Shown here in pieces: positions 1 to 6,073 of a stretch of DNA of 6,543 nt. Each line of letters starts with the position of its first letter. Within the stretch, counting starts at the first letter, position 1. Position numbers and translations under genes: made by a program. A model generated the notes under the pieces. That model worked only from the letters and a program-made list of their open reading frames with translations, was not told the DNA's origin and searched no databases. Source of the DNA: an uncultured Bacteroidales bacterium (lineage in GTDB: Bacteria > Bacteroidota > Bacteroidia > Bacteroidales > Lentimicrobiaceae); assembly GCA_937864935.1 (NCBI GenBank), contig CALMDN010000108.1:1-6543 (forward strand), given 5' to 3'.

Positions 1-468
1 GGTAGCGTGTATCCTGAGTTGTACGTTGTTGTGGTGGTTTTCGTCAATCCCCCAGTAGGTCTGGCTGCGTTCTACAGCCAGGTAAGGGGTATGAAAACTG
101 ATTTCTTCTGCAACCGGCGCTTTTTTATCCGGAAGGTGACGGGCAATTTCATCCGTCAGCTTAATGGTATAATCGGTGTTGGGGGCAAAGGGCACCGAGG
201 GTGAGAAAACCAGTGTTCTCCTGCCGGTCCATTGGTAACGTCCGTTGATCTCAGGTTTTATTTCCAGATATCTGACTGAATCCCAGTGTTGTGTGAGCGA
301 ATCTGAGACAAGGTCACGGTCGAAGGTAAGTTCAAGGTTCTGATAAACATCAATCTGCTGATCGAAATTCATGGAATCTATGCTGATTTTGTCTGAAGAT
401 ACACAGGCTGAGGCCAGCAACAGGGCCATCCATGTTAACTTTCTTAAGATGGTTGATTTTGTAATCAT
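1..468 (-). CDS. Lipoprotein with N-terminal Ig-like domain, probable alpha-2-macroglobulin family (N-terminal part)
   Basis: The reading frame starts at an ATG at 468-466 and stays open for 156 codons to the window edge, so only the N-terminus is seen. Residues 1-21 form a lipoprotein signal peptide: basic start (K4, R9, K10), hydrophobic core WMALLLA, and lipobox-like ASAC with the lipidated cysteine at C22. The mature part has the pattern of a bacterial Ig-like (Big_5/SbsA-type) domain: YQNLELTFDRDLV at about 43-55, then RRTLVFSPSVPFAPNTDYTIKL at about 84-105 in two overlapping strands and EEISFHTPY at about 120-128. This arrangement is typical of the beginning of the very long Bacteroidota alpha-2-macroglobulin-like envelope proteins (COG2373 type), which are thought to trap proteases at the cell surface. 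The family call is an inference, because the thioester and bait regions would lie beyond the window; the lipoprotein call is firmer. No Shine-Dalgarno sequence is evident upstream. Confidence 0.72.
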   Translation of the reverse strand, partial: MITKSTILRKLTWMALLLASACVSSDKISIDSMNFDQQIDVYQNLELTFDRDLVSDSLTQHWDSVRYLEIKPEINGRYQWTGRRTLVFSPSVPFAPNTDYTIKLTDEIARHLPDKKAPVAEEISFHTPYLAVERSQTYWGIDENHHNNVQLRIHAT

Positions 469-498
469 ATTTGTGCTGATTTCCGGGTTAAAATACTT

Positions 499-523
499 TT
501 TCTGAATAATGCTGATTCAGAAA
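499..523. repeat. 9-bp perfect hairpin in the lipoprotein leader
   Basis: TTTCTGAAT (499-507) and ATTCAGAAA (515-523) are exact reverse complements separated by a 7-nt loop. On the minus strand the hairpin ends about 30 nt before the lipoprotein ATG. It is not followed by a T tract on either strand, so it does not look like an intrinsic terminator. It could be an operator or a 5' leader structure; the function is unknown. Confidence 0.45.
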
Positions 524-553
524 CTGTTTAAATTTAATATTCCTTTTTTAATG

Positions 554-573
554 GCCCGTCCTTTAGGGCGGGT
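554..573 (+). repeat. REP-like GC hairpin, left copy
   Basis: CCCGTCC and GGGCGGG flank a TTTA loop and can form a 7-bp stem including one G-T wobble pair. The 20-bp segment is the exact reverse complement of 674-693. Hairpins of this type (GC-rich stem, TTTA or TTCA loop) are REP-like; in other bacteria such units are mobilised by REP-associated tyrosine transposases (RAYT, IS200/IS605-like). Confidence 0.55.
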
Positions 574-597
574 TTCAATTAGATTCTCAAAGAATGT

Positions 598-650
598 GGC
601 AAAATCATGAAAAATTTGTAAATTCATAATAAATTTTTCATGATTTTGCC
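598..650. repeat. Perfect 20-bp stem, 13-nt loop
   Basis: Positions 598-617 (beginning GGCAAAATCATG) and 631-650 (ending CATGATTTTGCC) pair without a mismatch around a 13-nt AT-rich loop at 618-630. This is the core of the larger symmetric element. In transcripts from either strand it would fold into a very stable hairpin. A T-rich run follows on the plus strand only after about ten bases, so it is a poor intrinsic terminator, although it may hinder read-through from the acetyltransferase gene into the lipoprotein gene. Confidence 0.7.
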
Positions 651-673
651 CCTGTGCTTGTTGTTTTTTCTAT

Positions 674-693
674 ACCCGCCCTAAAGGACGGGC
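674..693 (-). repeat. REP-like GC hairpin, right copy
   Basis: This is the exact reverse complement of 554-573 over 20 bp, with CCCGCCC and GGACGGG around a TAAA loop as read on the plus strand. It lies in opposite orientation to the left copy, which gives the facing-doublet arrangement of a REPIN. Confidence 0.55.
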
Positions 694-801
694 TATTCAC
701 AGAGTTTTAAAATATTTAAACAATCTCTCGTTGTAAAACATCAATAACCGGTTTTTGGCTGTGGAATTGTGGCAGGAAGCGGAAAAATTTAGCGCTGCTT
801 T

Positions 802-1353
802 CTATTCCGGGTGCCGGGTTCGCCATATCCCATAAAAAACAAGGTCTTTGTGTTTATTCCAGTGAAACATATGCGATTTCAGGGTGGCTTCATAAACCAT
901 TCCGGCTTTCTGCATTACCCTTCCGGATTGTGGGTTATCACCGAAGTGACTGGCATAGATTTTATGCAGTTTCAGGCTGTTAAATCCGAAATCAATCACG
1001 GTTTTGAGTGCATCGGTGCAGTATCCGTTGTTCCAGAACGGTTTTCCGATCCAGTAACCCGCCTCTGCATTGCTCAGGTGTGTTTGCAACATCAGTCCGA
1101 TCGCGCCTGCCAGTTGTCCTGTAGCGGCCAGTGTGATAGCCCAGATGACCGATTTTCCTTCCCGGAAATCTGCTGCATGTGTGCTGATCCAGTTTTCAGC
1201 CATCCCGTCAAGGTATGGATGAGGCATGGCCAGGGTGTTGCGGGCAATTTCATCATCGCCGGCCATCCGCTGAACTTCTGGTCCGTCGTCAATTGAAAAT
1301 GGCCTGAGAATCAGTTTTTCAGTCCGTAAAACAGGGATGTTTTCGTCATTCAT
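802..1353 (-). CDS. GNAT N-acetyltransferase, RimJ/RimL type
   Basis: A 183-residue protein of normal length for the Acetyltransf_3 (RimJ/RimL-like) branch of the GNAT fold, which transfers an acetyl group from acetyl-CoA to an amine on a protein N-terminus or small molecule in the cytoplasm. The N-terminal strand TEKLILRPF (11-19) is the usual family signature. AEAGYWIGKPFWNNGYCTDA (97-116) is the motif-A strand, loop and helix that bind the CoA pyrophosphate; the commoner RGxG is replaced by NNGY, as in many members. NPQSGRVMQKAGM (140-152) is the motif-B helix with the conserved Asn and Ser, followed by a typical C-terminal strand pair. The start is the ATG at 1353; another ATG four bases further in is out of frame. 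The gene points away from the xanthine dehydrogenase operon and shows no functional link to it. The acceptor substrate cannot be told from the sequence. Confidence 0.9.
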   Translation of the reverse strand: MNDENIPVLRTEKLILRPFSIDDGPEVQRMAGDDEIARNTLAMPHPYLDGMAENWISTHAADFREGKSVIWAITLAATGQLAGAIGLMLQTHLSNAEAGYWIGKPFWNNGYCTDALKTVIDFGFNSLKLHKIYASHFGDNPQSGRVMQKAGMVYEATLKSHMFHWNKHKDLVFYGIWRTRHPE

Positions 1354-1377
1354 TCCGGGGGACTTAGGGGGTAAAAA

Positions 1378-1409
1378 TTCTCAGTTAAAGGTAGGGTTAT
1401 TTCTGAGAA
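1378..1409. promoter_or_regulatory. Inverted repeat in the divergent promoter region, possible operator
   Basis: TTCTCAG (1378-1384) and CTGAGAA (1403-1409) are exact reverse complements with an 18-bp spacer, located between the acetyltransferase and the xdh operon. The minus-strand sequence TACCTTTA (1393-1386) between the arms resembles a Bacteroidota -7 box (TAnnTTTG) for the acetyltransferase, but no matching -33 TTG was found. Arm length and spacing would suit a dimeric regulator, but this is only a suggestion. Confidence 0.22.
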
Positions 1410-1461
1410 CTGCTCCATGGTAAAAGCTAAAAATGCTGAAATGTACATACGTGGGCAGGCA

Positions 1462-1492
1462 TTTGGTTCATATTTAAAATTTAGTACTTTAG
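1462..1492 (+). promoter_or_regulatory. Candidate Bacteroidota promoter of the xdh operon
   Basis: TTTG at 1462-1465 and TACTTTAG at 1485-1492 are separated by 19 bp. This fits the known Bacteroidota sigma-A pattern (-33 TTTG and -7 TAnnTTTG) with one mismatch in the -7 box. Transcription would begin near 1498-1500, almost at the first possible xdhC start codon, giving a very short or absent leader. No Shine-Dalgarno sequence is present. It is the best match in the divergent intergenic region. Confidence 0.4.
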
Positions 1493-1501
1493 CATGAAAT
1501 A

Positions 1502-2281
1502 ATGGGTTGGTTTATGTTTGAGATGCTCGAAGAGTTAAACAGAATCAGGGAAGATCAGATTCCTGCAGTATTGTGTATCGTGGTTGAATCATCCGGCTCA
1601 ACACCGAGGAAAGCCGGCTCGAAAATGCTGGTTTTCGCAAACGGAAGTATCTCGGGAACCATCGGAGGCGGAGCCATTGAATATCAGGTTATTCAGGAGG
1701 CATTGCGTATTTTTGGAACCGGTATTCCGGTCCTGAAGGAATTCAATCTGTTGAAAGACCTTAGCATGGAATGTGGCGGCCGGATGCTGGTTTACCTTGA
1801 ACCGATCGGAGTAGTTCCCCAGTTGTACATTTTCGGTGGGGGGCATGTTGGAAGAGCACTTGCTGCACTCACCCCCGGACTTGGGTTTTCGACCACAGTG
1901 ATCGATCATCGTGAAGATATCATCTCAGCCTTGCATATCCCTTCTGTAAAAACCGTTTGCGGTGACTATTTCAACCTGCTCGGTCAGCTTACCTTTAACC
2001 GGAATACCTACATAGCCATTGTAACTCCGAAACATGAGTTCGATGAAAAGCTGCTGATGGCCTGTGCCGGGCTCGAATGGGCCTATCTGGGCATGATCGG
2101 CAGCAAACGCAAGGTTGCGGAGATCAGAAAAAAGGCAATATCCGACCATGGTTTCAGCGATGAACTTGTGTCGAAAATCGACATGCCCATCGGGATACCC
2201 TTTGCTGCAGAAACTCCGGCCGAAATAGCCATCAGCATAGCTGCCCGTTTGATCGATGTTAAAAATACCCTTCAAAAGTGA
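1502..2281 (+). CDS. xdhC: XdhC family molybdenum cofactor insertion protein
   Basis: XdhC binds the molybdenum cofactor, promotes its sulfuration and delivers it to the xanthine dehydrogenase large subunit; it is not part of the mature enzyme. The 259-residue protein has both family domains. The N-terminal XdhC/CoxI domain shows GSTPRKAGSKMLV (32-44), GTIGGGAIE (52-60) and ECGGRMLVYLEP (90-101). The C-terminal Rossmann-like domain starts with IFGGGHVGRAL (110-120), continues with VTPKHEFDE (174-182) and YLGMIGSKRK (195-204), and ends with the hallmark AAETPAEIAISIAAR (235-249). In-frame ATGs lie at 1502, 1514 and 1523. The 1514 start would give the usual spacing of about 28 residues before GSTPR, and a predicted transcript start near 1498 leaves hardly any leader for 1502, so 1514 is a serious alternative. 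The stop TGA shares its A with the xdhA ATG (TGATG), implying translational coupling. It is the first gene of the xdh operon, and the function is clear. Confidence 0.93.
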   Translation: MGWFMFEMLEELNRIREDQIPAVLCIVVESSGSTPRKAGSKMLVFANGSISGTIGGGAIEYQVIQEALRIFGTGIPVLKEFNLLKDLSMECGGRMLVYLEPIGVVPQLYIFGGGHVGRALAALTPGLGFSTTVIDHREDIISALHIPSVKTVCGDYFNLLGQLTFNRNTYIAIVTPKHEFDEKLLMACAGLEWAYLGMIGSKRKVAEIRKKAISDHGFSDELVSKIDMPIGIPFAAETPAEIAISIAARLIDVKNTLQK

Positions 2282-3732
2282 TGGAAACCACCAGGAAGGA
2301 CATTCAGTTTTTGCTGAATGACCGTTTGATAAGCATTGATTTTCAGGAGCATCCCGGTTTAAAGCCGACAACCACGGTACTGAATTATCTGAGGGCGTTG
2401 CCCGGTTTCAAGGGTGTAAAGGAAGGGTGTGCTGAAGGCGATTGTGGTGCCTGTACGGTGGTGACCGCTGAAATTGCTGAAGGCAGGCTGGTGTATAAAA
2501 CCATTGACAGTTGCCTGGTTTTTTTGCCGATGTTACATGGCAAACAGTTGCTCACCGTTGAACATCTTGCCGACGGGAATTCACTGCACCCGGTTCAGCA
2601 GGCGATGCTTGAACACAATGGCAGCCAGTGCGGATATTGCACACCGGGAGTGGTTATGTCGCTGTTTGGTTTGTACAAAAACAGTCACAATCCGTCCCGT
2701 CCTGTGATCAATGATGCCCTTACAGGCAACCTATGCCGCTGTACGGGGTACCGCCCCATAGCGGATGCTGCCGCTGACTGCTGTTCTGGCAACGGAAAAG
2801 ATCAGTTCACTTCTGCTGAGCAGATGACGCTGGAAGTTCTGGGTAAAATTCAGAGCGATCGCAGACAGATTGAAATAACCACCGACCGGCAGCTTTACCT
2901 GAAGCCAATGACACTCAGCGATGCCTTGTCGGCCAGGCTCAGGGTTCCTGAGGCTGTGATTATTTCCGGGTCAACCGATGTGGCGCTGAGGCAGACCAAA
3001 AAGAAGGAGCTGCTGACTGCCCTTTTGGATCTGAGCAGCATAGAAGAGCTCTGTACGATAATTGCTGATGAACATCAATACTGGATTGGGGCAGGCGTGA
3101 CCATTGAACAGCTTAGAAAGTTCTCGCACGATCACCTGCCGGCGCTGGCACAGATGCTCTCCGTTTTCGGTTCGCTGCAGATCAGAAACCTTGCTACCAT
3201 TGGCGGAAACGTAGGTTCTGCCTCTCCGATCGGGGATGTGTTGCCTTTGCTGTTTGCCTGTCGGGCCTCCCTCAGGCTGCAGTCAGCCTCTGTTGAACGA
3301 ACCATCGCCATTTCGGATTTCATCACCGGTTACCGGACTACCTGCCTGAAAAATGATGAGCTGATCACCGGGATTGTCCTGCCCAAACCGGCCGATGATG
3401 TGTTCATCCGGTCCTATAAAGTATCCAAAAGGAAGGATCTTGATATTTCCACGGTGAGTGCGGGTTTTATGCTCAAGCTCAATCAGGGTAGGGTTGCTGA
3501 TCTGGTACTGGCATTCGGTGGAATGGCGGCCACCACAGCCTGCGCTTCAGAGACTGAAGCTTTTCTGAGGGGGAAGCCCTGGGATGAACCTACTGTTGCA
3601 AAGGCCATGGAGATACTGGAAAATGAATTCAGACCGCTGAGCGATGCCAGGGCCGGGGCTACTTACCGGACCCTCGTTTCAAAGAATCTCCTGATGAAAT
3701 TCTACGTTGAATCAACAGCACAGGAAGTATGA
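2281..3732 (+). CDS. xdhA: Xanthine dehydrogenase small subunit: 2x[2Fe-2S] and FAD
   Basis: This 483-residue subunit carries electrons from the molybdenum site to FAD and then to NAD+ or another acceptor. It matches the fused iron-sulfur/FAD layout of bacterial XdhA. The plant-type ferredoxin domain (about 7-97) has cluster ligands C50, C55, C58 and C78. The helical [2Fe-2S] domain (about 98-165) has C117, C120, C152 and C154 in QCGYC and LCRCTGYRP. After a linker, the FAD-binding domain (about 203-375) shows SGSTDV (229-234), and TIGGN (307-311) with ASPIGDVLP (314-322) for the FAD diphosphate. The C-terminal CoxM-like domain has RKDLDIS (384-390) and AFGGMA (411-416). All eight cysteine ligands are present, so both clusters should form. 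The start is the ATG overlapping the xdhC stop; a GTG one codon upstream (2278) is also possible. The 3' end overlaps xdhB by 4 bp (ATGA), so the two subunits are probably made in a fixed ratio. Confidence 0.96.
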   Translation: METTRKDIQFLLNDRLISIDFQEHPGLKPTTTVLNYLRALPGFKGVKEGCAEGDCGACTVVTAEIAEGRLVYKTIDSCLVFLPMLHGKQLLTVEHLADGNSLHPVQQAMLEHNGSQCGYCTPGVVMSLFGLYKNSHNPSRPVINDALTGNLCRCTGYRPIADAAADCCSGNGKDQFTSAEQMTLEVLGKIQSDRRQIEITTDRQLYLKPMTLSDALSARLRVPEAVIISGSTDVALRQTKKKELLTALLDLSSIEELCTIIADEHQYWIGAGVTIEQLRKFSHDHLPALAQMLSVFGSLQIRNLATIGGNVGSASPIGDVLPLLFACRASLRLQSASVERTIAISDFITGYRTTCLKNDELITGIVLPKPADDVFIRSYKVSKRKDLDISTVSAGFMLKLNQGRVADLVLAFGGMAATTACASETEAFLRGKPWDEPTVAKAMEILENEFRPLSDARAGATYRTLVSKNLLMKFYVESTAQEV

Positions 3733-6035
3733 ATGCCACAAAGCTGAAACACGACAGTGCAGTAAAGCATATAACCGGACAGTCAGTTTACGTGAACGAT
3801 ATGGAGGTAAGCCCGCTTCAGCTGACGGGCAGGGTGGTGTACAGCACTGTAGCGCATGGGATGATCAGGTCTGCAGATATTTCTGAGGCCCTGAGAACCC
3901 CGGGTGTAGCGGCCATCTTGTCCGCAAAGGATATCCCCGGAATCAACCAGATGGGTCCTGTGGTGCACGACGAGCCCTGCCTGGCTGCCTCGGAAGTCAG
4001 CTTTATTGGCCAGGCTGTGCTGCTGATAGCGGCTGATAGTGAAGAGATTGCCACCGAAGCTGAAAAGCTGATCCGCATTGAATATGAAGAATTGCCGGCC
4101 ATTCTGACTTTGCAGGAAGCCATGACCCGGGATGAACTGATAGCCCCGGCAAGGTATATCATTAACGGAGATGCAGAATCAGCGCTGGCCACATCGCCGC
4201 ATTTGCTTTCGGGTTGTCTGGAAACCGGGGCTCAGGAACACTGGTACCTCGAAACGCAGTCGGCACTCGCGGTGCCCGGCGAAGAAAATGAAATGCTGAT
4301 TTATGCATCCAGCCAGAACCCTTCGGAAACCCAGGCCATCGTTGCTGAAGTTCTGGGAGTGCGTCGGAACGAGGTGGACGTAGAGGTCAGAAGAATGGGT
4401 GGCGCGTTCGGCGGAAAAGAAACACAGGGAAATCATGTGGCAGCCTGGGCGGCTTTACTGGCTCACCACACCAGACGACCGGTTAAAATGCATTTATTCC
4501 GTGATGACGATCAGAAAATCACCGGGAAACGACACCGCTTTTTCTCGACCTATAGCATCGGCTTTGACGAACAGGGTAAGATTCTTGCCTACAAGGTTAA
4601 CCTGAACAGCGATGCAGGCTCATCCACCGACCTGAGCAGGGCAATCCTTGAGAGGGCCATGTTTCATGCTGAAAACGCATACTATATCCCCAACATTCAC
4701 ATAACTGGCAAGGCATTTAAGACCAACCTTCCTTCCAATACGGCTTTTCGGGGATTCGGCGGCCCCCAGGGAATGGCGGTGATCGAGAATGCCATCGACC
4801 GGGTTGCCAGATACCTGAAGCTGGACGCTGCTGAGGTCAGGAAACTGAATTTCTACGGGCAGGAAACCTGTAACGAAACGCCCTACGGAAAGCTGGTTGA
4901 GAACAACCGCCTGCCGGTGATTTTCGATAGGCTCTGGCATACATCATCCTACCGGGAACGGAGAGCCGGAATCGAAGCCTTCAACCGGACCAGCCCGTAC
5001 GTAAAACACGGGATGGCGCTTACACCTGTTAAGTTCGGGATTTCATTTACCACGGCTTTCCTCAATCAGGCCGGGGCTCTGGTAAATATATACCGCGACG
5101 GTACGGTGCAGGTAAACCACGGAGGTACAGAGATGGGGCAGGGGCTTTACGTTAAAATTCAGGGTGTGGCTGCAGCTGAGCTGGGAATCTCTGCAGAAAA
5201 CATTCGGGTACTGCCGGCAAATACCTCCAGGGTTCCCAATACCTCGGCAACTGCTGCTTCATCGGGAAGCGACCTGAACGGGATGGCCGTGAAAAATGCC
5301 ATGGAAGTCCTGAAAGCCAGGTTGAAGAAAGTGGCACTGGAAGAGTTTGAGAAGCTTGGACATACCGGAATCGGGGCCTGCGATCTGGAATTTGCCGGGA
5401 ATCGTGTCTATTCAAAGATGATTCCGGATGCCTCTATCCCTTTCGTGAAGCTTGTGGAAACCGCTTACATCAACCAGGTAAGTCTCAGTTCAACAGGTTT
5501 TTACAAAACACCAGGCATTCATTTCGACCGCGAATCAGGCAAGGGCAACCCTTTTTATTACTTTGCCTATGGAATGGCCGTTTCCGAAGTCAGCGTGGAT
5601 GTGCTGACCGGGGAATACAAACTCATCAGGGCCGATATCCTGCACGATGTCGGGGATTCACTCAACGAAGAAATCGACATCGGCCAGATTGAAGGCGGAT
5701 TTATTCAAGGTGTCGGATGGTGTACAACAGAGGAAATCAAGTGGGACAATAAAGGCCGGTTGCTCACCCATTCCCCCGACACCTACAAGATTCCGACCAT
5801 CAACGATATTCCTGAAACATTCAATGTGAAGCTGCTGAGTGATTTTCCCAACGAAGGCACCATCCGCAAGAGCAAAGCCGTCGGTGAACCACCGTTGATG
5901 CTGGCATTTTCGGTCTGGCTGGCCATCAAGGATGCCATTTCGGCTGTGGGAAATCACGAAACTGAACCCGATTTCTCTTTGCCGGCAACCGCGGAAGTGG
6001 TGCTGATGAGTATTGAAGAAGTAAGAAGTAAGTAG
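3729..6035 (+). CDS. xdhB: Xanthine dehydrogenase large subunit, molybdenum cofactor-binding
   Basis: This 768-residue catalytic subunit hydroxylates hypoxanthine to xanthine and xanthine to urate at a molybdenum-sulfido centre; it works with XdhA in the cytoplasm. Its length is normal for bacterial XdhB. Order: an a/b hammerhead domain (about 10-125), then molybdopterin-binding domains 1 and 2. Aligning from memory to bovine xanthine dehydrogenase gives Q196 for Q767 (near the molybdenum), MGGAFGGKETQ (223-233) with F227 for F798 and E231 for E802 (purine binding), R309 in LERAMFH for R880, FRGFGGPQ (340-347) with F343 for F914, F440-T441 in GISFT for F1009-T1010, and E720 in VGEPPL for the catalytic base E1261. 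Aldehyde oxidases lack the Glu802/Arg880 pair, so a purine substrate is strongly favoured. The start ATG overlaps the xdhA stop (ATGA). The last few codons and the TAG stop lie in a degenerate AGAAGTA-like repeat, so the extreme C-terminus may vary between relatives. Confidence 0.96.
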   Translation: MNATKLKHDSAVKHITGQSVYVNDMEVSPLQLTGRVVYSTVAHGMIRSADISEALRTPGVAAILSAKDIPGINQMGPVVHDEPCLAASEVSFIGQAVLLIAADSEEIATEAEKLIRIEYEELPAILTLQEAMTRDELIAPARYIINGDAESALATSPHLLSGCLETGAQEHWYLETQSALAVPGEENEMLIYASSQNPSETQAIVAEVLGVRRNEVDVEVRRMGGAFGGKETQGNHVAAWAALLAHHTRRPVKMHLFRDDDQKITGKRHRFFSTYSIGFDEQGKILAYKVNLNSDAGSSTDLSRAILERAMFHAENAYYIPNIHITGKAFKTNLPSNTAFRGFGGPQGMAVIENAIDRVARYLKLDAAEVRKLNFYGQETCNETPYGKLVENNRLPVIFDRLWHTSSYRERRAGIEAFNRTSPYVKHGMALTPVKFGISFTTAFLNQAGALVNIYRDGTVQVNHGGTEMGQGLYVKIQGVAAAELGISAENIRVLPANTSRVPNTSATAASSGSDLNGMAVKNAMEVLKARLKKVALEEFEKLGHTGIGACDLEFAGNRVYSKMIPDASIPFVKLVETAYINQVSLSSTGFYKTPGIHFDRESGKGNPFYYFAYGMAVSEVSVDVLTGEYKLIRADILHDVGDSLNEEIDIGQIEGGFIQGVGWCTTEEIKWDNKGRLLTHSPDTYKIPTINDIPETFNVKLLSDFPNEGTIRKSKAVGEPPLMLAFSVWLAIKDAISAVGNHETEPDFSLPATAEVVLMSIEEVRSK

Positions 6036-6055
6036 AAAGTAGTAGGAAGTAAAAA
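6016..6055. repeat. Degenerate short tandem repeat at the xdhB 3' end
   Basis: The purine-rich stretch is built of imperfect AGAAGTA, AGAAAGTA and GGAAGTA units. It covers the final xdhB codons, the TAG stop and half of the 38-bp gap before ygeY. Such sequence can slip during replication. It forms no hairpin and shows no terminator, so transcription probably continues into ygeY. Confidence 0.55.
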
Positions 6056-6073
6056 GTTTAATCATAATAAAGA

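Larger units (their letters stand above)
525..722. mobile_element. REPIN/MITE-like nested inverted repeat
   Basis: Three nested pairs of inverted sequences share nearly one axis of symmetry. The outermost is TGTTTAAAT (525-533) against ATTTAAACA (714-722). The middle pair is a 20-bp perfect inverted repeat (554-573 and 674-693). The inner pair is another 20-bp perfect repeat (598-617 and 631-650). The outer and middle pairs have coordinate sums of 1247 and the inner pair 1248, as expected for one ancestral palindrome with a one-base indel. Each middle arm is itself a short hairpin (CCCGTCC-TTTA-GGGCGGG with one G-T wobble), the typical shape of a REP unit, so two facing units make a REPIN-like doublet. 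No transposase is encoded here; movement would depend on one supplied elsewhere. No clear target-site duplication was found. The mobile-element label is an inference from structure. Confidence 0.5.
469..801. other. Gene-free spacer with inverted repeats
   Basis: This 333-bp stretch lies between the acetyltransferase stop and the lipoprotein start, both on the minus strand. It contains no plausible coding frame and no tRNA-like structure. It is AT-rich apart from two GC-rich hairpins, and it holds a 9-bp hairpin (499-523) and a large nested inverted repeat (about 525-722). The remaining 723-801 shows nothing recognisable. The promoter of the lipoprotein gene must lie here if it is transcribed independently, but no good Bacteroidota promoter match was seen. 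Confidence 0.8.

Noticed and set aside
7..204. 65-codon plus-strand open frame at the window start
   Set aside because: It is antisense to the lipoprotein frame, which has a signal peptide, lipobox and Ig-like pattern and runs off the window.
554..693. The repeats as a CRISPR array or an intrinsic terminator
   Set aside because: There are only two GC-rich arms in opposite orientation, not evenly spaced direct repeats, and neither stem is followed immediately by a T tract.
811..1296. 161-codon plus-strand open frame opposite the acetyltransferase
   Set aside because: It lies wholly antisense to a gene with clear GNAT motifs and its product has no recognisable domain.
2278..2280. GTG as the xdhA start
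   Set aside because: It adds only one residue and lies directly before an ATG that overlaps the xdhC stop as TGATG, the more usual coupling arrangement.
3818..4192. 124-codon minus-strand open frame inside xdhB
   Set aside because: It is a shadow of the strongly conserved xdhB frame with no independent signal.
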